Below are positions 28,005 to 37,185 of a stretch of DNA of 64,000 nt, piece after piece. Below the pieces are notes generated by a model. It was not told the origin of the DNA. It was given only the letters and a program-made list of their open reading frames with translations, and searched no databases. This stretch comes from Psychrobacter namhaensis (GTDB lineage: Bacteria; Pseudomonadota; Gammaproteobacteria; Pseudomonadales; Moraxellaceae). The stretch covers positions 1-64,000 of the forward strand of contig NZ_JABASS010000001.1 in NCBI RefSeq assembly GCF_016107545.1. The letters are read 5' to 3'. Every line of letters begins with the position of its first letter. Position 1 is the stretch's first letter. Made by a program: the position numbers and the translations under genes.

Positions 28005-28796
28005 TTAAGGCAGAATAAGTTGTTTGTTTTTATTAAAAAACCGTCGATAAATGAGTAAAGTGCTGATCGTACAGCCAAGCGTGCTACTGACACATATCAG
28101 AAACATGGTGACTATCTGATAACGAACGGCTTGAGTGGGATCAGCCCCAGCCAGTATTTGACCCGTCATCATACCGGGCAAGCTGACAATGCCGACAACC
28201 AACATAGAGTTAAGCGTGGGCGTCATACCATTAATAATTGCGGCCCGTATTGGTTCGTGTACCGCTTCAAATGGACGAGCTGCTAGGCTTAACATCATCT
28301 CAATGCGGCCTTGCTGCTCGTGAAAGCTTTCAATCAGCTGATTGCTGGTCAATGAAATAGCGGTCAAAGAGTTGCCTAATATCAAACCTAAGATAGGGAT
28401 AATAAACTGCGGTGTATACCAAGGCTGGACGTTTAAAATAACAATGATGGCTATGGCAGTGACCAATACAGCCGAAGCACTGACTGCGAGAAGGGTATCG
28501 ACCAACAAGCCTTTATAGTGGCGTTTGACACGGTTTTTGGCCGCGCTCCCGGCAATGAGGGTCATAATGGTTAAAATCAGTAGTACTTCATACCACTGTT
28601 CACGGGCAAAAATCCACGCCAATATCAGACCAATAAAACTCAGCTGAACAACAGTACGAATAGCAGCGGTTAAGAGGGTTTTAGTGAGCTGCAAGCGTAG
28701 TTGCCAAGAGATGATAAGGACGATGACAATAAGGCTGCTGGCAAGAGCAATATCACCATACGTTAAAAATATTTGCGTGTCGTCCGTACCGATCAT
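28005..28796 (-). CDS. fetB: Iron export ABC transporter permease FetB (UPF0014)
   Basis: This 263-residue membrane protein has about seven hydrophobic segments and the family features LRLQLTKTLLTAAIRTVVQL near residues 32-51 and a cytoplasmic LAARPFEAVHEPIR coupling-type segment near 170. In E. coli FetAB exports iron and protects against peroxide. It is downstream of the ATPase gene on the same strand, but the pair is separated by 142 bp holding a decayed MITE-like repeat instead of the usual overlap. Confidence 0.88.
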   Translation of the reverse strand: MIGTDDTQIFLTYGDIALASSLIVIVLIISWQLRLQLTKTLLTAAIRTVVQLSFIGLILAWIFAREQWYEVLLILTIMTLIAGSAAKNRVKRHYKGLLVDTLLAVSASAVLVTAIAIIVILNVQPWYTPQFIIPILGLILGNSLTAISLTSNQLIESFHEQQGRIEMMLSLAARPFEAVHEPIRAAIINGMTPTLNSMLVVGIVSLPGMMTGQILAGADPTQAVRYQIVTMFLICVSSTLGCTISTLLIYRRFFNKNKQLILP

Positions 28797-28876
28797 AGTG
28801 ACTCATTATAAAGGAGATGAAAGCGGGGTGAGGTCCAACGAGACTGCGGGCAAAATTTGTGTGTTGATCTTAGGGT

Positions 28877-28942
28877 TAGGGCGCGTTCTCAATTCAATTT
28901 ATCTTATGTTGATGAGCATTTTTAAAATAAAGACGGGCCTAG
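28877..28942. repeat. MITE-like element, short decayed copy
   Basis: The left end TAGGGCGCGTTCTCAAT and the right end CATTTTTAAAATAAAGACG + GGCCTA match both ends of the 52242-52352 element, but the interior is deleted (about 65 bp remain). The CTA at 28939-28941 is the TAG stop of fetA on the minus strand. Confidence 0.7.
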
Positions 28943-29751
28943 AAGACTTCACTTAATACGCCTGCTTGCATAGACCAATGCTGATCAGCGAATGGCATGA
29001 CATCTTGTGTGTCATGAGTCACCCATAACAACGTACGCTGCGTCTTGGCCCGAGCCCAGTTAACGAGTAAATGTACCAATTGGGTTGATACGTCGCTGTC
29101 TAAAGCAGCGGTAGGCTCATCCAATAATAGTACTTGCGGGCTCAGTTGTAAAAGACGTAAGGTATTGACCAGCTGTCGCTCACCGCCGGATAAGTAATTG
29201 GCTTCTTGCTGCAAAAAATCAGCGCTACGCCCGAGAGAGGAAAGCTGCGTGATGTGCCAATCCATATCAAAATCTCGATGCTGATGGGCTTGTAAATTAT
29301 AAGGCATTTGCAGGTTATCTAACACACTACCTTCTAATAGCTGGGGGTGCTGAGCGAGTAAGGAGACTTGTGTGCGCCACTGCGTCGGCTCAGTATCATG
29401 GATACTGTGATAAATGGGATTGTGTAGTTGGTCTACGCTTTGCAAGCAGACCTCACCGCTATCCATGGGTAATAATCCTGCAAGCACGCGTAATAATACT
29501 GACTTGCCACTACCAGAAGCACCAGTCAAAACCGTCACCTGTCCTGATAGTAGCTTGCCACTGACATCGCTTATTAATGAATGCTGATGAGGGGCTGAGA
29601 CGGCCTCTTGATTGTTATTGTTCTTTATTTTGGTGAGCCACCTGTAGTATGTGCCGGATAGAGTGGATGCGGTAGTAGAACGGTTTTGTTGACTTAGCTC
29701 CACGCTCATAGAGCGCTTATTATGTATGCAGATACTTTTAAATTCTAGCAT
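28939..29751 (-). CDS. fetA: Iron export ABC transporter ATPase FetA
   Basis: This 270-residue ATP-binding subunit has Walker A GASGSGKS near residue 79, signature YLSGGERQ near 185, Walker B VLLLDEPTAALD near 205 and a switch histidine in WVTHDTQD. The first ATG is preferred because LEFKSICIHN looks like the opening strand of an ABC domain, although it is followed by an unusual linker of about 45 residues (M15 is the alternative). The C-terminus ends EVF with the stop codon inside the end of a repeat element, so the original C-terminus may have been altered. Confidence 0.86.
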   Translation of the reverse strand: MLEFKSICIHNKRSMSVELSQQNRSTTASTLSGTYYRWLTKIKNNNNQEAVSAPHQHSLISDVSGKLLSGQVTVLTGASGSGKSVLLRVLAGLLPMDSGEVCLQSVDQLHNPIYHSIHDTEPTQWRTQVSLLAQHPQLLEGSVLDNLQMPYNLQAHQHRDFDMDWHITQLSSLGRSADFLQQEANYLSGGERQLVNTLRLLQLSPQVLLLDEPTAALDSDVSTQLVHLLVNWARAKTQRTLLWVTHDTQDVMPFADQHWSMQAGVLSEVF

Positions 29752-29788
29752 AAGGCGCTTCTTATGAGTGCGTTAATAAAATAAGTCA

Positions 29789-30391
29789 TTACTCATCAGC
29801 ATTTTGTGTGATCGCTTGTTGAATGGCGTCCCGTAAGCTTTGAGGCACACGAATAGGCCGCATAGGCGCAGTACGAGTAGCTTGAGTCTCATCGTTAGAC
29901 ATCGACTCTGGTGTTACTTGGTTTTGTACGCAAGCAATCACAATTTTAGCGCTACTTAATAAATGGTTACTGTTTTTGGTGTGGTCGGTCGAGTTACCTT
30001 TTGGTGTATGCCGGTGAATGCTTTGATAAAATACCATGCTGGCAGGTTTTAGTTCGACTTTATCGATACGCACGTTGATGATTTCATCTAAAAGGATGGC
30101 TCTTTTATATTGCAAATCTGCTTGGCTCACAACAAAATGCTGTATGTCGCCGCTATCAGACTGTAGAAAGTAACCGTTTAAACCAAGCTTAGTAAACCAG
30201 TCACGTCGGCAGTTTTCAAAAAAGACCAGATGGTTGGCATGATAGACTATGCCACCGGCATCAGTATGGTTGATGTAAACGTTATAGTCAGTCGCAAACA
30301 GCGGTGTGGTTGTCTGGTCAGATTGTGCCTTGTTAGAAATTGATATGGTGTTTGTAGGGTTGCTTTTAGGGGTTGTCATAGTAATACTCAA
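29789..30391 (-). CDS. YbgC-type acyl-CoA thioesterase (hotdog fold)
   Basis: The 200-residue protein holds the 4-hydroxybenzoyl-CoA thioesterase-type motif HTDAGGIVYHANHLVFFE near residues 40-57; the aspartate of TDAGG is the catalytic acid of the family. It hydrolyses acyl-CoA thioesters. The N-terminal 30 residues are low-complexity and M5 may be the true start. A polar insertion (around 120-160) makes it longer than E. coli YbgC (134 residues). It is not next to tolQRAB, the usual site of ybgC. Confidence 0.83.
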   Translation of the reverse strand: MSITMTTPKSNPTNTISISNKAQSDQTTTPLFATDYNVYINHTDAGGIVYHANHLVFFENCRRDWFTKLGLNGYFLQSDSGDIQHFVVSQADLQYKRAILLDEIINVRIDKVELKPASMVFYQSIHRHTPKGNSTDHTKNSNHLLSSAKIVIACVQNQVTPESMSNDETQATRTAPMRPIRVPQSLRDAIQQAITQNADE

Positions 30392-30563
30392 TCAAGTGTT
30401 GATAGCGGTCATTTAATAAAGGTGATTTAATAAAAATCGATGTGTGTGATAATAATAGCTACTCTAGCTTAAGATATAAAGGTACGCAACAGAAAGGCTG
30501 GCCTACGACTGTTATCATGGTTGTTTTAGCGCCACATTTTAATCAATTAGTATAGGATGGTTT

Positions 30564-31388
30564 ATGCCCCGTTTTGTCAGTTTTAACATCAATGGTATTC
30601 GCGCCCGTCAACATCAGCTTGAGGCGGTACGCGAGGTAATCGATCCTGATGTGATAGGTCTACAAGAAACCAAAGTTCACGATGAGCAGTTCCCACTCGA
30701 CAACATAGAAAGTCTTGGCTATCACGTAGAATATTTTGGACAAAAAGCCCACTATGGCGTGGCTTTACTGTCCAAGGTGGCCCCTATATTTGTCCAAAAA
30801 GGCTTTCCTGACGAAGATGGTGAGGCACAAAAGCGTTTTATCCATGCTCGCTATGAGTTTGAGGGCCGCGAAATTGATGTGCTTAATGGTTATTTTCCGC
30901 AAGGAGAGAGTCAAGACCATCCCACTAAATTCCCAATGAAGCGGGCTTATTATGCTGATTTAATGGCTTACATTGATACGTTAAAAGCGGAAGGACGTTC
31001 GCTTGTCATCATGGGTGACATGAATATTGCTCCAGAAGACATCGATATCGGTATTGGTGAGGTCAATGCAAAGCGCTGGCTTAAAAACAGAAAAACCTCT
31101 TTTTTACCAGAAGAACGCGCGTGGTATAGCGCATTGATGTCACGAGAGCTGACCGATACGTACCGTTTGCACTATCCAGAGAGCACAGAGTTATATAGCT
31201 GGTTTGATTACCGCAGTCGTGGTTTCAATGATGATCCTAAGCGTGGCTTACGTATCGACCATATCTTATGCACCGCTGATCTCGTTGATGCTTGTGTCGA
31301 TGCAGGTATCAGTTATGAGCTACGAGCCATGGAAAAACCCTCTGACCATGCGCCAATTTGGTCGGCATTTGATCTGAGTAAATCGTAG
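30564..31388 (+). CDS. xthA: Exodeoxyribonuclease III
   Basis: This 274-residue AP endonuclease/3'-5' exonuclease of the EEP fold has FNINGIRAR at residues 8-16, E35 in GLQETKV (metal ligand), GDMNIAPEDIDIG near 152, the DYRSRGFNDDPKRGLRIDH substrate-binding stretch, and terminal SDHAPIW. All catalytic residues of the E. coli enzyme are present. It acts in base excision repair in the cytoplasm. It is followed 72 bp later by argJ without a visible terminator. Confidence 0.95.
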   Translation: MPRFVSFNINGIRARQHQLEAVREVIDPDVIGLQETKVHDEQFPLDNIESLGYHVEYFGQKAHYGVALLSKVAPIFVQKGFPDEDGEAQKRFIHARYEFEGREIDVLNGYFPQGESQDHPTKFPMKRAYYADLMAYIDTLKAEGRSLVIMGDMNIAPEDIDIGIGEVNAKRWLKNRKTSFLPEERAWYSALMSRELTDTYRLHYPESTELYSWFDYRSRGFNDDPKRGLRIDHILCTADLVDACVDAGISYELRAMEKPSDHAPIWSAFDLSKS

Positions 31389-31460
31389 TAATGATAGGGT
31401 GTTTGCCAAAAACACTTTACTATATAAACAATACTAAAAGTTAAAAATAAGGATGTAACG

Positions 31461-32684
31461 ATGGCCGTCGGAAATGTTGCAGTACCCAATACTATTTACC
31501 CTATCGAAGGTATCAAGCTCAGTGCCACTGCGGCAGGGGTACGCTATAAAGATCGTGACGATTTGGTCGTGATGGAAATAATCGATACCGCCACCACTGC
31601 AGTTGTAACGACAAAAAATACCTTTTGTGCCGCCCCTGTACGCGTACTGCGTGAGCATTTTTCTAAGACCAGTCCACGCTATTTAGTAACCAATACTGGC
31701 AATGCCAATGCGGGTACTGGCGCTGATGGTAAGCGTCGAGCCATTGATATCTGTGCGGCATTGGCGAGCAAAGCAGATGTGGATGTGAGCGCCGTATTGC
31801 CATTCTCTACGGGTGTGATTGGTGAGCCGTTAAATAGCGATGCTGTTATTGCGGGCTTAGACAAGGCCATTGCTAATTTGGCTCCTAACAATTGGCTAGC
31901 TGCGGCTAATGGTATTCGTACCACTGATACTATTCCCAAGCTTGCCAGCCAAAAAGTTGATGTGGATAATCTCAGTTATCACATTACCGGTATGTCAAAA
32001 GGGTCAGGGATGATACGCCCAAATATGGCGACCATGCTAGGCTACGTGGCAACCGATGCCAATATCGCGGCTGACTTATTACAAGAGATGCTAAGCGCAA
32101 TCAATGAACAGTCTTTTAATCGCATCACAGTCGATGGCGATACCTCAACCAATGACTGCTGTGTCCTAGTAGCGACAGGCACGGCCAGCTCAGAGATCAT
32201 TGACAGCCCAGAGCATCCGCACTATCAGCCAGTGTTTGCGGCTTTAACTGAGGTTTTTGTACGCCTAGCGCAGTTAATTGTACGAGATGGTGAAGGTGCG
32301 ACCAAGTTTATGACAGTAAAAGTCACTGGTGGGCAGACGACACAAGAGTGCTGCGATGTGGCCTATGCGGTTGCGCATTCACCTCTAGTGAAAACAGCAT
32401 TCTTTGCTAGTGATGCCAATTGGGGTCGTATCTTGGCGGCAGTGGGTTATGCTGGAATCGAAGATCTCGACACAGAGCAAGTCGATGTGTATTTAGATGA
32501 AGTGATGATTTGCCAAAATGGTGGCGTTGCCCCTCATTATACAGAAGAGGCGGGCAAGACGGTCATGAGCCGCCCTGAGATTACCATTCATATCGATCTT
32601 GCTCGTGGCGAAGCCAGTGATACGGTTTATACTTGCGATTTATCCTACGATTACGTCAAGATTAATGCCGATTATCGTAGCTAA
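31461..32684 (+). CDS. argJ: Bifunctional glutamate N-acetyltransferase/N-acetylglutamate synthase
   Basis: The 407-residue precursor cleaves itself before T191 in PNMATMLGYVATDA; the new N-terminal threonine is the nucleophile that carries the acetyl group from N-acetylornithine to glutamate. KGSGMIRPNMA before it and NWGRILAAVGYAG near 315 are family hallmarks. It serves the cyclic arginine pathway. AAGGA lies 11 bases before the ATG, and a hairpin terminator follows. Confidence 0.95.
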   Translation: MAVGNVAVPNTIYPIEGIKLSATAAGVRYKDRDDLVVMEIIDTATTAVVTTKNTFCAAPVRVLREHFSKTSPRYLVTNTGNANAGTGADGKRRAIDICAALASKADVDVSAVLPFSTGVIGEPLNSDAVIAGLDKAIANLAPNNWLAAANGIRTTDTIPKLASQKVDVDNLSYHITGMSKGSGMIRPNMATMLGYVATDANIAADLLQEMLSAINEQSFNRITVDGDTSTNDCCVLVATGTASSEIIDSPEHPHYQPVFAALTEVFVRLAQLIVRDGEGATKFMTVKVTGGQTTQECCDVAYAVAHSPLVKTAFFASDANWGRILAAVGYAGIEDLDTEQVDVYLDEVMICQNGGVAPHYTEEAGKTVMSRPEITIHIDLARGEASDTVYTCDLSYDYVKINADYRS

Positions 32685-33107
32685 AGGTTTTTATACCTAG
32701 TAATTTTTCGCTGTTCTTATCGTTAAGCCAGGGTGCGCATCACTCTGGCTTTTTATTTTTTATTGTTTACTTCTCATTTTGCCTGATTAGCAATTCACTC
32801 TATTATTGCATACGTTTTCTTAACATCAGTTGCAAAAGCTGACGTTACTTTACAAAGCAGTCATAGAGGGCAAGCGGATTGGCGACCTATACTAGTTTTA
32901 GTAAAGGAAAGGCAGTATTATTGATTCTGTCAGACTCTCGTTAAATATTTTTATTTAGCGACGTTTTATCTAGCATCGACAGTAGCGTGATAACAATGAC
33001 CCAATTGCCTGATATGTTTTGAGTATGTATTAATCACAACAAGACGTTCACAACAATAAATTCAAACAGGTAATAGAGACTTAACCCAATTAACTGAGGA
33101 TTAAATA
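32685..33107. other. Intergenic region argJ-lipoprotein
   Basis: This 423-bp spacer holds the argJ terminator (32725-32756) and then AT-rich sequence presumed to carry the promoter of the lipoprotein gene. No gene is supported. Confidence 0.5.
32725..32756 (+). terminator. Terminator after argJ
   Basis: AAGCCAGGGTG (32725-32735) pairs with CACTCTGGCTT (32741-32751) and is followed by a T run. Confidence 0.92.
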
Positions 33108-33506
33108 ATGAAAAAATTAGCACTTGCAGCATTGATGACGACTTTTGCCCTTTCAGGTTGTTCTACCATGGGTATGGACAATGAGCGTACGATGGTTGTG
33201 GAAGGACAGCCCATGAGCGTTAAAGTGGTTAACATTCCAAGCTTTGAAGTAGAAATAGCGCCACGTAAAGCAGTCTGTGACCTTACTGCTACTGATGGCA
33301 GTAAAGTTGAAGCACAGTGCTTGCAGTATCGTCAGACGTATCACAAGAACTATACGACACTAAATGGTAATATCCAAGGCTTTACTTATGAGCCAAATTA
33401 CCGCTACGTGCTTGATGTACGTCAAGAAGCTGTAACTGCTGAAGGCTCTAACGTGGTACAGCCAGTTTGGATTCTAAATGAAGTAGTGTCAAAAACTGCT
33501 GAATAA
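33108..33506 (+). CDS. Small outer-membrane-type lipoprotein, DUF4377-like
   Basis: This 132-residue protein has a lipoprotein signal peptide with lipobox LSGC, lipidated cysteine C18. The mature part contains CLQYRQTY and NIQGFTYEPNYRYVLDVR, which resembles the DUF4377 pattern (a GFxYEPGYxYxLxV strand pair) found in envelope stress-type lipoproteins near HslJ/META proteins. No enzyme motif is seen. It has its own promoter region and terminator and is probably monocistronic. The function is unknown. Confidence 0.8.
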   Translation: MKKLALAALMTTFALSGCSTMGMDNERTMVVEGQPMSVKVVNIPSFEVEIAPRKAVCDLTATDGSKVEAQCLQYRQTYHKNYTTLNGNIQGFTYEPNYRYVLDVRQEAVTAEGSNVVQPVWILNEVVSKTAE

Positions 33507-33553
33507 TCACATGGGTACTCGCTTGTATTTATAAGCGGCTACTCTCATATGAT

Positions 33554-33585
33554 AAAGGCCTCTAATTCGTTAGAGGCCTTTTTTG
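33554..33585 (+). terminator. Terminator after the lipoprotein gene
   Basis: AAAGGCCTCTA (33554-33564) pairs perfectly with TAGAGGCCTTT (33571-33581) and runs into TTTT. Confidence 0.92.
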
Positions 33586-33656
33586 TCGCTATTTTAACTG
33601 ATTTAGCAATTTAGCAGTTCACATGATAACTGTACAAATGACAATGGCGTTTTAAA

Positions 33657-35090
33657 TTAACATTGGCTGTAGTTTACACTGACGCCACGGGTGGCCGTTG
33701 GTATGCGATTATCCGCATAGACGGCAAGTCCCCCGCGAGCGGTCTCTTTATATTTATCCGACATATCAGCTCCCGTCTGCTTCATGGTTTCAATGGCTTT
33801 GTCCAAAGAGACAAAATGTTGCCCATTGCCTCGGCAGGCGAGACGTGCCGCATTAATTGCCTTTACGGCGCCCATGGCATTACGTTCGATACAGGGCACT
33901 TGCACCAAGCCGCCAATAGGATCACAAGTAAGTCCTAAATTGTGCTCAATGCCAATTTCTGCTGCATTTAAGCACTTGGCTGGTGTGCCGCCCATAATTT
34001 CTGCTAGGGCAGAGCCTGCCATAGCACAGGCGGAACCGACTTCCCCTTGACAGCCTACTTCAGCGCCAGAGATTGAGGCATTCTGTTTAATCAAGCTACC
34101 GATAGCGGTGGCGTTCAATAAAAACTTGCGCACGCCCTCTTGGCTGTAGTTGGATAAGAAGTCACGATAATAGTGTAATACTGCTGGAATGATACCGGCA
34201 GCACCATTGGTAGGGGCGGTGACGACTTTACCGCCATTGGCATTTTCTTCGTTGACAGCCAGTGCGTATAAATCAACCCAGTCCATCGCTGCCAATTTAT
34301 CATTTTTTGATATTGGCTGGTCTTTTTCAGCACTCAGCTGCAAGTGTAAATCCTGTGCGCGGCGTTTGACATCGAGACCACCAGGTAAAATGCCAGCATT
34401 TTCACACCCTTGTTTGACACAATCTTGCATCACCTCCCAGATACTATCTAAGTAGGCATAGACTTCTTCTTTATCATGGAAGTGGCACTCGTTTGCCAGC
34501 ACTAAATCACTGATACTGAGCCGATGTTGATCACACTGATCTAGCAGCTCTGCGGCGCTATTAAAAGGGTAGGGCACACGATCGATAGTTGGGCTGGCAT
34601 GGTCTTCGTCTGGGTTGTTGGCATCTTCTTCATTGATCACAAAGCCACCGCCGACGGAGTAGTAAGTTTGCTGATAACGTGTGCCGTCTGTCAGTATTGC
34701 TCGAAGTGACAACGCATTGGGATGATAAGGAAGCACGGTATCGTCGTACCAATAAATATCCTGCTCCGTATCAAATGCCACTGTATGGGCACCTGAGAGA
34801 TTCAATTTTTTCTCAGAAAAAATAGGAGACAGATAATTGCTAGTCATGCGTGTATCAATGGTGCTGGGTGTATGTCCAAGCAAGCCGAGTAGGATGGCGG
34901 TATCGGTTGCATGTCCTTTTCCTGTCGCGGCTAAAGAGCCATAAAGCTCAATTTCAATCTTTTGAATGGCAGTCAGCTCTATCTGCTTTGTCAATGAGGC
35001 TAAAAAAAGATTTGCGGCTACCATTGGTCCTACCGTATGAGAGCTTGATGGACCAACGCCGATTTTGAATAAGTCAAAAACACTAATCAT
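33657..35090 (-). CDS. sdaA: L-serine ammonia-lyase, iron-sulfur dependent, single chain
   Basis: This 477-residue protein combines the beta domain at the N-terminus (SVFDLFKIGVGPSSSHTVGP) with the catalytic alpha domain (NGAAGIIPAV near 290 and GLTCDPIGGLVQVPC near 395). The cysteines expected to hold the [4Fe-4S] cluster are in CQGEVGSACAM, TCDP and the C-terminal YSQC tail. It deaminates serine to pyruvate. It is divergent from the NCS2 permease gene across a 522-bp spacer. Confidence 0.94.
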   Translation of the reverse strand: MISVFDLFKIGVGPSSSHTVGPMVAANLFLASLTKQIELTAIQKIEIELYGSLAATGKGHATDTAILLGLLGHTPSTIDTRMTSNYLSPIFSEKKLNLSGAHTVAFDTEQDIYWYDDTVLPYHPNALSLRAILTDGTRYQQTYYSVGGGFVINEEDANNPDEDHASPTIDRVPYPFNSAAELLDQCDQHRLSISDLVLANECHFHDKEEVYAYLDSIWEVMQDCVKQGCENAGILPGGLDVKRRAQDLHLQLSAEKDQPISKNDKLAAMDWVDLYALAVNEENANGGKVVTAPTNGAAGIIPAVLHYYRDFLSNYSQEGVRKFLLNATAIGSLIKQNASISGAEVGCQGEVGSACAMAGSALAEIMGGTPAKCLNAAEIGIEHNLGLTCDPIGGLVQVPCIERNAMGAVKAINAARLACRGNGQHFVSLDKAIETMKQTGADMSDKYKETARGGLAVYADNRIPTATRGVSVNYSQC

Positions 35091-35612
35091 AGAAAATTAC
35101 CGAAAGTTTTAAGGGCTTTAGCACGCTGTGTAGATGCTTTAGGCGCTTTTATTGAGAATAAGATAGGCCGCCATCACTCTTAGGCACCGATAAGAGGTGT
35201 GTATGAGGCATTGCCTGTGAAAGATCAAAGTAAAGGAGTACAAATGGTGACTGAATAATAACTTTTATTTGTTTTGAAACTCCGCTATCATGCACGGAGT
35301 CAACGGCTATGTAACATCCTGTAAGTGGGGGAGCTGTTATAAAGTACGTTGAGCCATAACGGTTTAAAACCATTTTTAGTAGAACATATCCGGCCCCAGA
35401 CATCTAGCAAAACATAGTCATCATACCAAATATTACTTTTGGTTTGCCATATTACAATATAAATGAATAGATTAGGGCGGCATATTATAAATGTAAGAGG
35501 GTCAGAGTTACAGTAACTTCTAACCACGTATCTTATCTATTAATCTCTCAATGTCATTTTTTCATTAATTGTCGCCTATTATTTTAGCTCAGCTCACATA
35601 GGACAAGCGCGC
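35091..35612. other. Divergent sdaA/permease intergenic region
   Basis: This 522-bp spacer is expected to carry both promoters. A small hairpin ACTCCG/CGGAGT is at 35279-35300. Overlapping 75- and 84-codon minus-strand frames (35149-35527) lack ribosome sites and protein-like composition. No riboswitch was recognised. Confidence 0.5.
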
Positions 35613-37061
35613 ATGCCATCTCAAAAAGACCACTCATCACCTTCAGAAAACAGCGCTCACAGTCAGTCAGCTCAAAACGCGTTAGAAGCTGCAGGTGTCG
35701 AGTCAGCAGCCCTCCATTATTCACCCAATCCAGACTTTGAAAATGGGCGTTGGTTTCCGACATGGCGTCCGTATAAGGGCGATTTAGATCGTGATCCAGT
35801 CGGTATCAACGACTATTTGCCACCGTCAAAAAGTATATTATTGGGTGTCCAGCATACTTTTGCGATGTTTGGGGCGACTGTATTAGCACCTTTATTGATG
35901 GGCTTTGATCCTAATTTAGCCATTTTGATGTCGGGTATTTGTACCGTGATGTTCTTTATGATCACAGGCGGGCGCATGCCAAGTTACTTGGGCTCAAGCT
36001 TTGCGTTTATTGGTCCTGTCATTGCAGTTACCGCTTACGCAGGTGCAGGGTTTAACGATAACTTGAATGTCGCGTTAGGTGGCATCATGGCTTGCGGTAT
36101 CATTTATGCGTTAATTGGTCTGCTGGTGATGAAAACTGGCACAGGCTGGATTGAGCGCTTGATGCCGCCAGTCGTGACGGGTGCCATCGTCATGATTATT
36201 GGTCTCAACTTAGCCCCAGTGACTATCCAAGGGGTGTCTGCGAATCAGTTCGATGCTTGGATGGCCACATTGACTGTGTTGCTTATTAGTGGGGTGGCCG
36301 TGTTTACACGCGGTATGCTACGTCGTCTACTGTTATTGGTGGGCTTGGTATTGTCTTACATTGCTTATTTTGTGATGACTAACATCATGGGCTTTGGGAC
36401 GGCTATTGACTTTAGTAGTGTGGCAGCTGCTTCGTGGTTTGGCCTGCCGAGCATTCATACCCCACGCTTTGAGATGAGTGCCATTGTTTTAATTGCGCCT
36501 GTGGCCTTTATTTTGGTTGCTGAAAATTTGGGGCATTTTAAGGCTGTCGAAGGTATGACCAAGGCGCGTGTAACGCCTTACATGGGGCGAGCTTTTTTTG
36601 CTGATGGCCTAGCGACCACTTTTTCAGCAGGATTTGGTGGGACAGGTGTCACCACTTACGCGGAAAACATCGGGGTGATGGCCGTGACCAAAGTCTATAG
36701 CACCACGATATTCGTTGTGGCAGGGTTAGTGGCAATCTTGCTAGGTCTGTCGCCAAAGTTTGGTGCAATCATTCAAACGATACCAGCGGCATTATTGGGC
36801 GGGGCTTCTATTGTGGTGTTTGGCTTGATCGCTGTTGCAGGCGTAAAAATTTGGATAGACAATCACATCGACTTTAGCAAAAACAGCAATCTGATTATCG
36901 CTGCTGTTACTGTCATCATGGGGACCGGTAATTTTAGCTTGCACTTAGGCGGCTTCGATTTGGGCGGTATCGGCACGGCTACTTTGGCTGCTATCCTTTT
37001 GAATGCTTTGTTTAATCAAGGATCTGAAGCGAAGGCTGCCCGTCAGTCATTGGCCAAATAA
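35613..37061 (+). CDS. NCS2 uracil:proton symporter, UraA/RutG type
   Basis: This 482-residue polytopic membrane protein of the nucleobase:cation symporter-2 family has PSYLGSSFAFIGP near residue 127. The substrate-binding acids known from UraA are at E304 and H308 (AENLGHFKA) and E351 (TTYAENIG). The stretch GGTGVTTYAENIGVMAVTKV followed by SPKFGAIIQTIPA is closer to RutG than to UraA. A hydrophilic N-terminal extension of about 60 residues is unusual. No other pyrimidine genes are adjacent. Confidence 0.9.
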   Translation: MPSQKDHSSPSENSAHSQSAQNALEAAGVESAALHYSPNPDFENGRWFPTWRPYKGDLDRDPVGINDYLPPSKSILLGVQHTFAMFGATVLAPLLMGFDPNLAILMSGICTVMFFMITGGRMPSYLGSSFAFIGPVIAVTAYAGAGFNDNLNVALGGIMACGIIYALIGLLVMKTGTGWIERLMPPVVTGAIVMIIGLNLAPVTIQGVSANQFDAWMATLTVLLISGVAVFTRGMLRRLLLLVGLVLSYIAYFVMTNIMGFGTAIDFSSVAAASWFGLPSIHTPRFEMSAIVLIAPVAFILVAENLGHFKAVEGMTKARVTPYMGRAFFADGLATTFSAGFGGTGVTTYAENIGVMAVTKVYSTTIFVVAGLVAILLGLSPKFGAIIQTIPAALLGGASIVVFGLIAVAGVKIWIDNHIDFSKNSNLIIAAVTVIMGTGNFSLHLGGFDLGGIGTATLAAILLNALFNQGSEAKAARQSLAK

Positions 37062-37127
37062 CCAATGGGCTTTTGTATATAACCTTCTTAAGATGTTATA
37101 TATAAGAGAGATAAAGCCTACAAAACT

Positions 37128-37165
37128 AAAAAAGCGCCCAGCCTAACGTAGGTTGGGCGCTTTTG
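37128..37165. terminator. Bidirectional terminator between the permease and DMT transporter genes
   Basis: AAAAGCGCCCAGCCT and AGGTTGGGCGCTTTT form a 15-bp stem with a short loop between convergent genes. Confidence 0.92.
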
Positions 37166-37185
37166 ATTGGAAAACAGTATTCAGG

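Noticed and set aside
35149-35527. Two overlapping minus-strand frames between sdaA and the permease
   Set aside because: Each is under 85 codons, with no ribosome site and no protein-like pattern; more likely promoter DNA.
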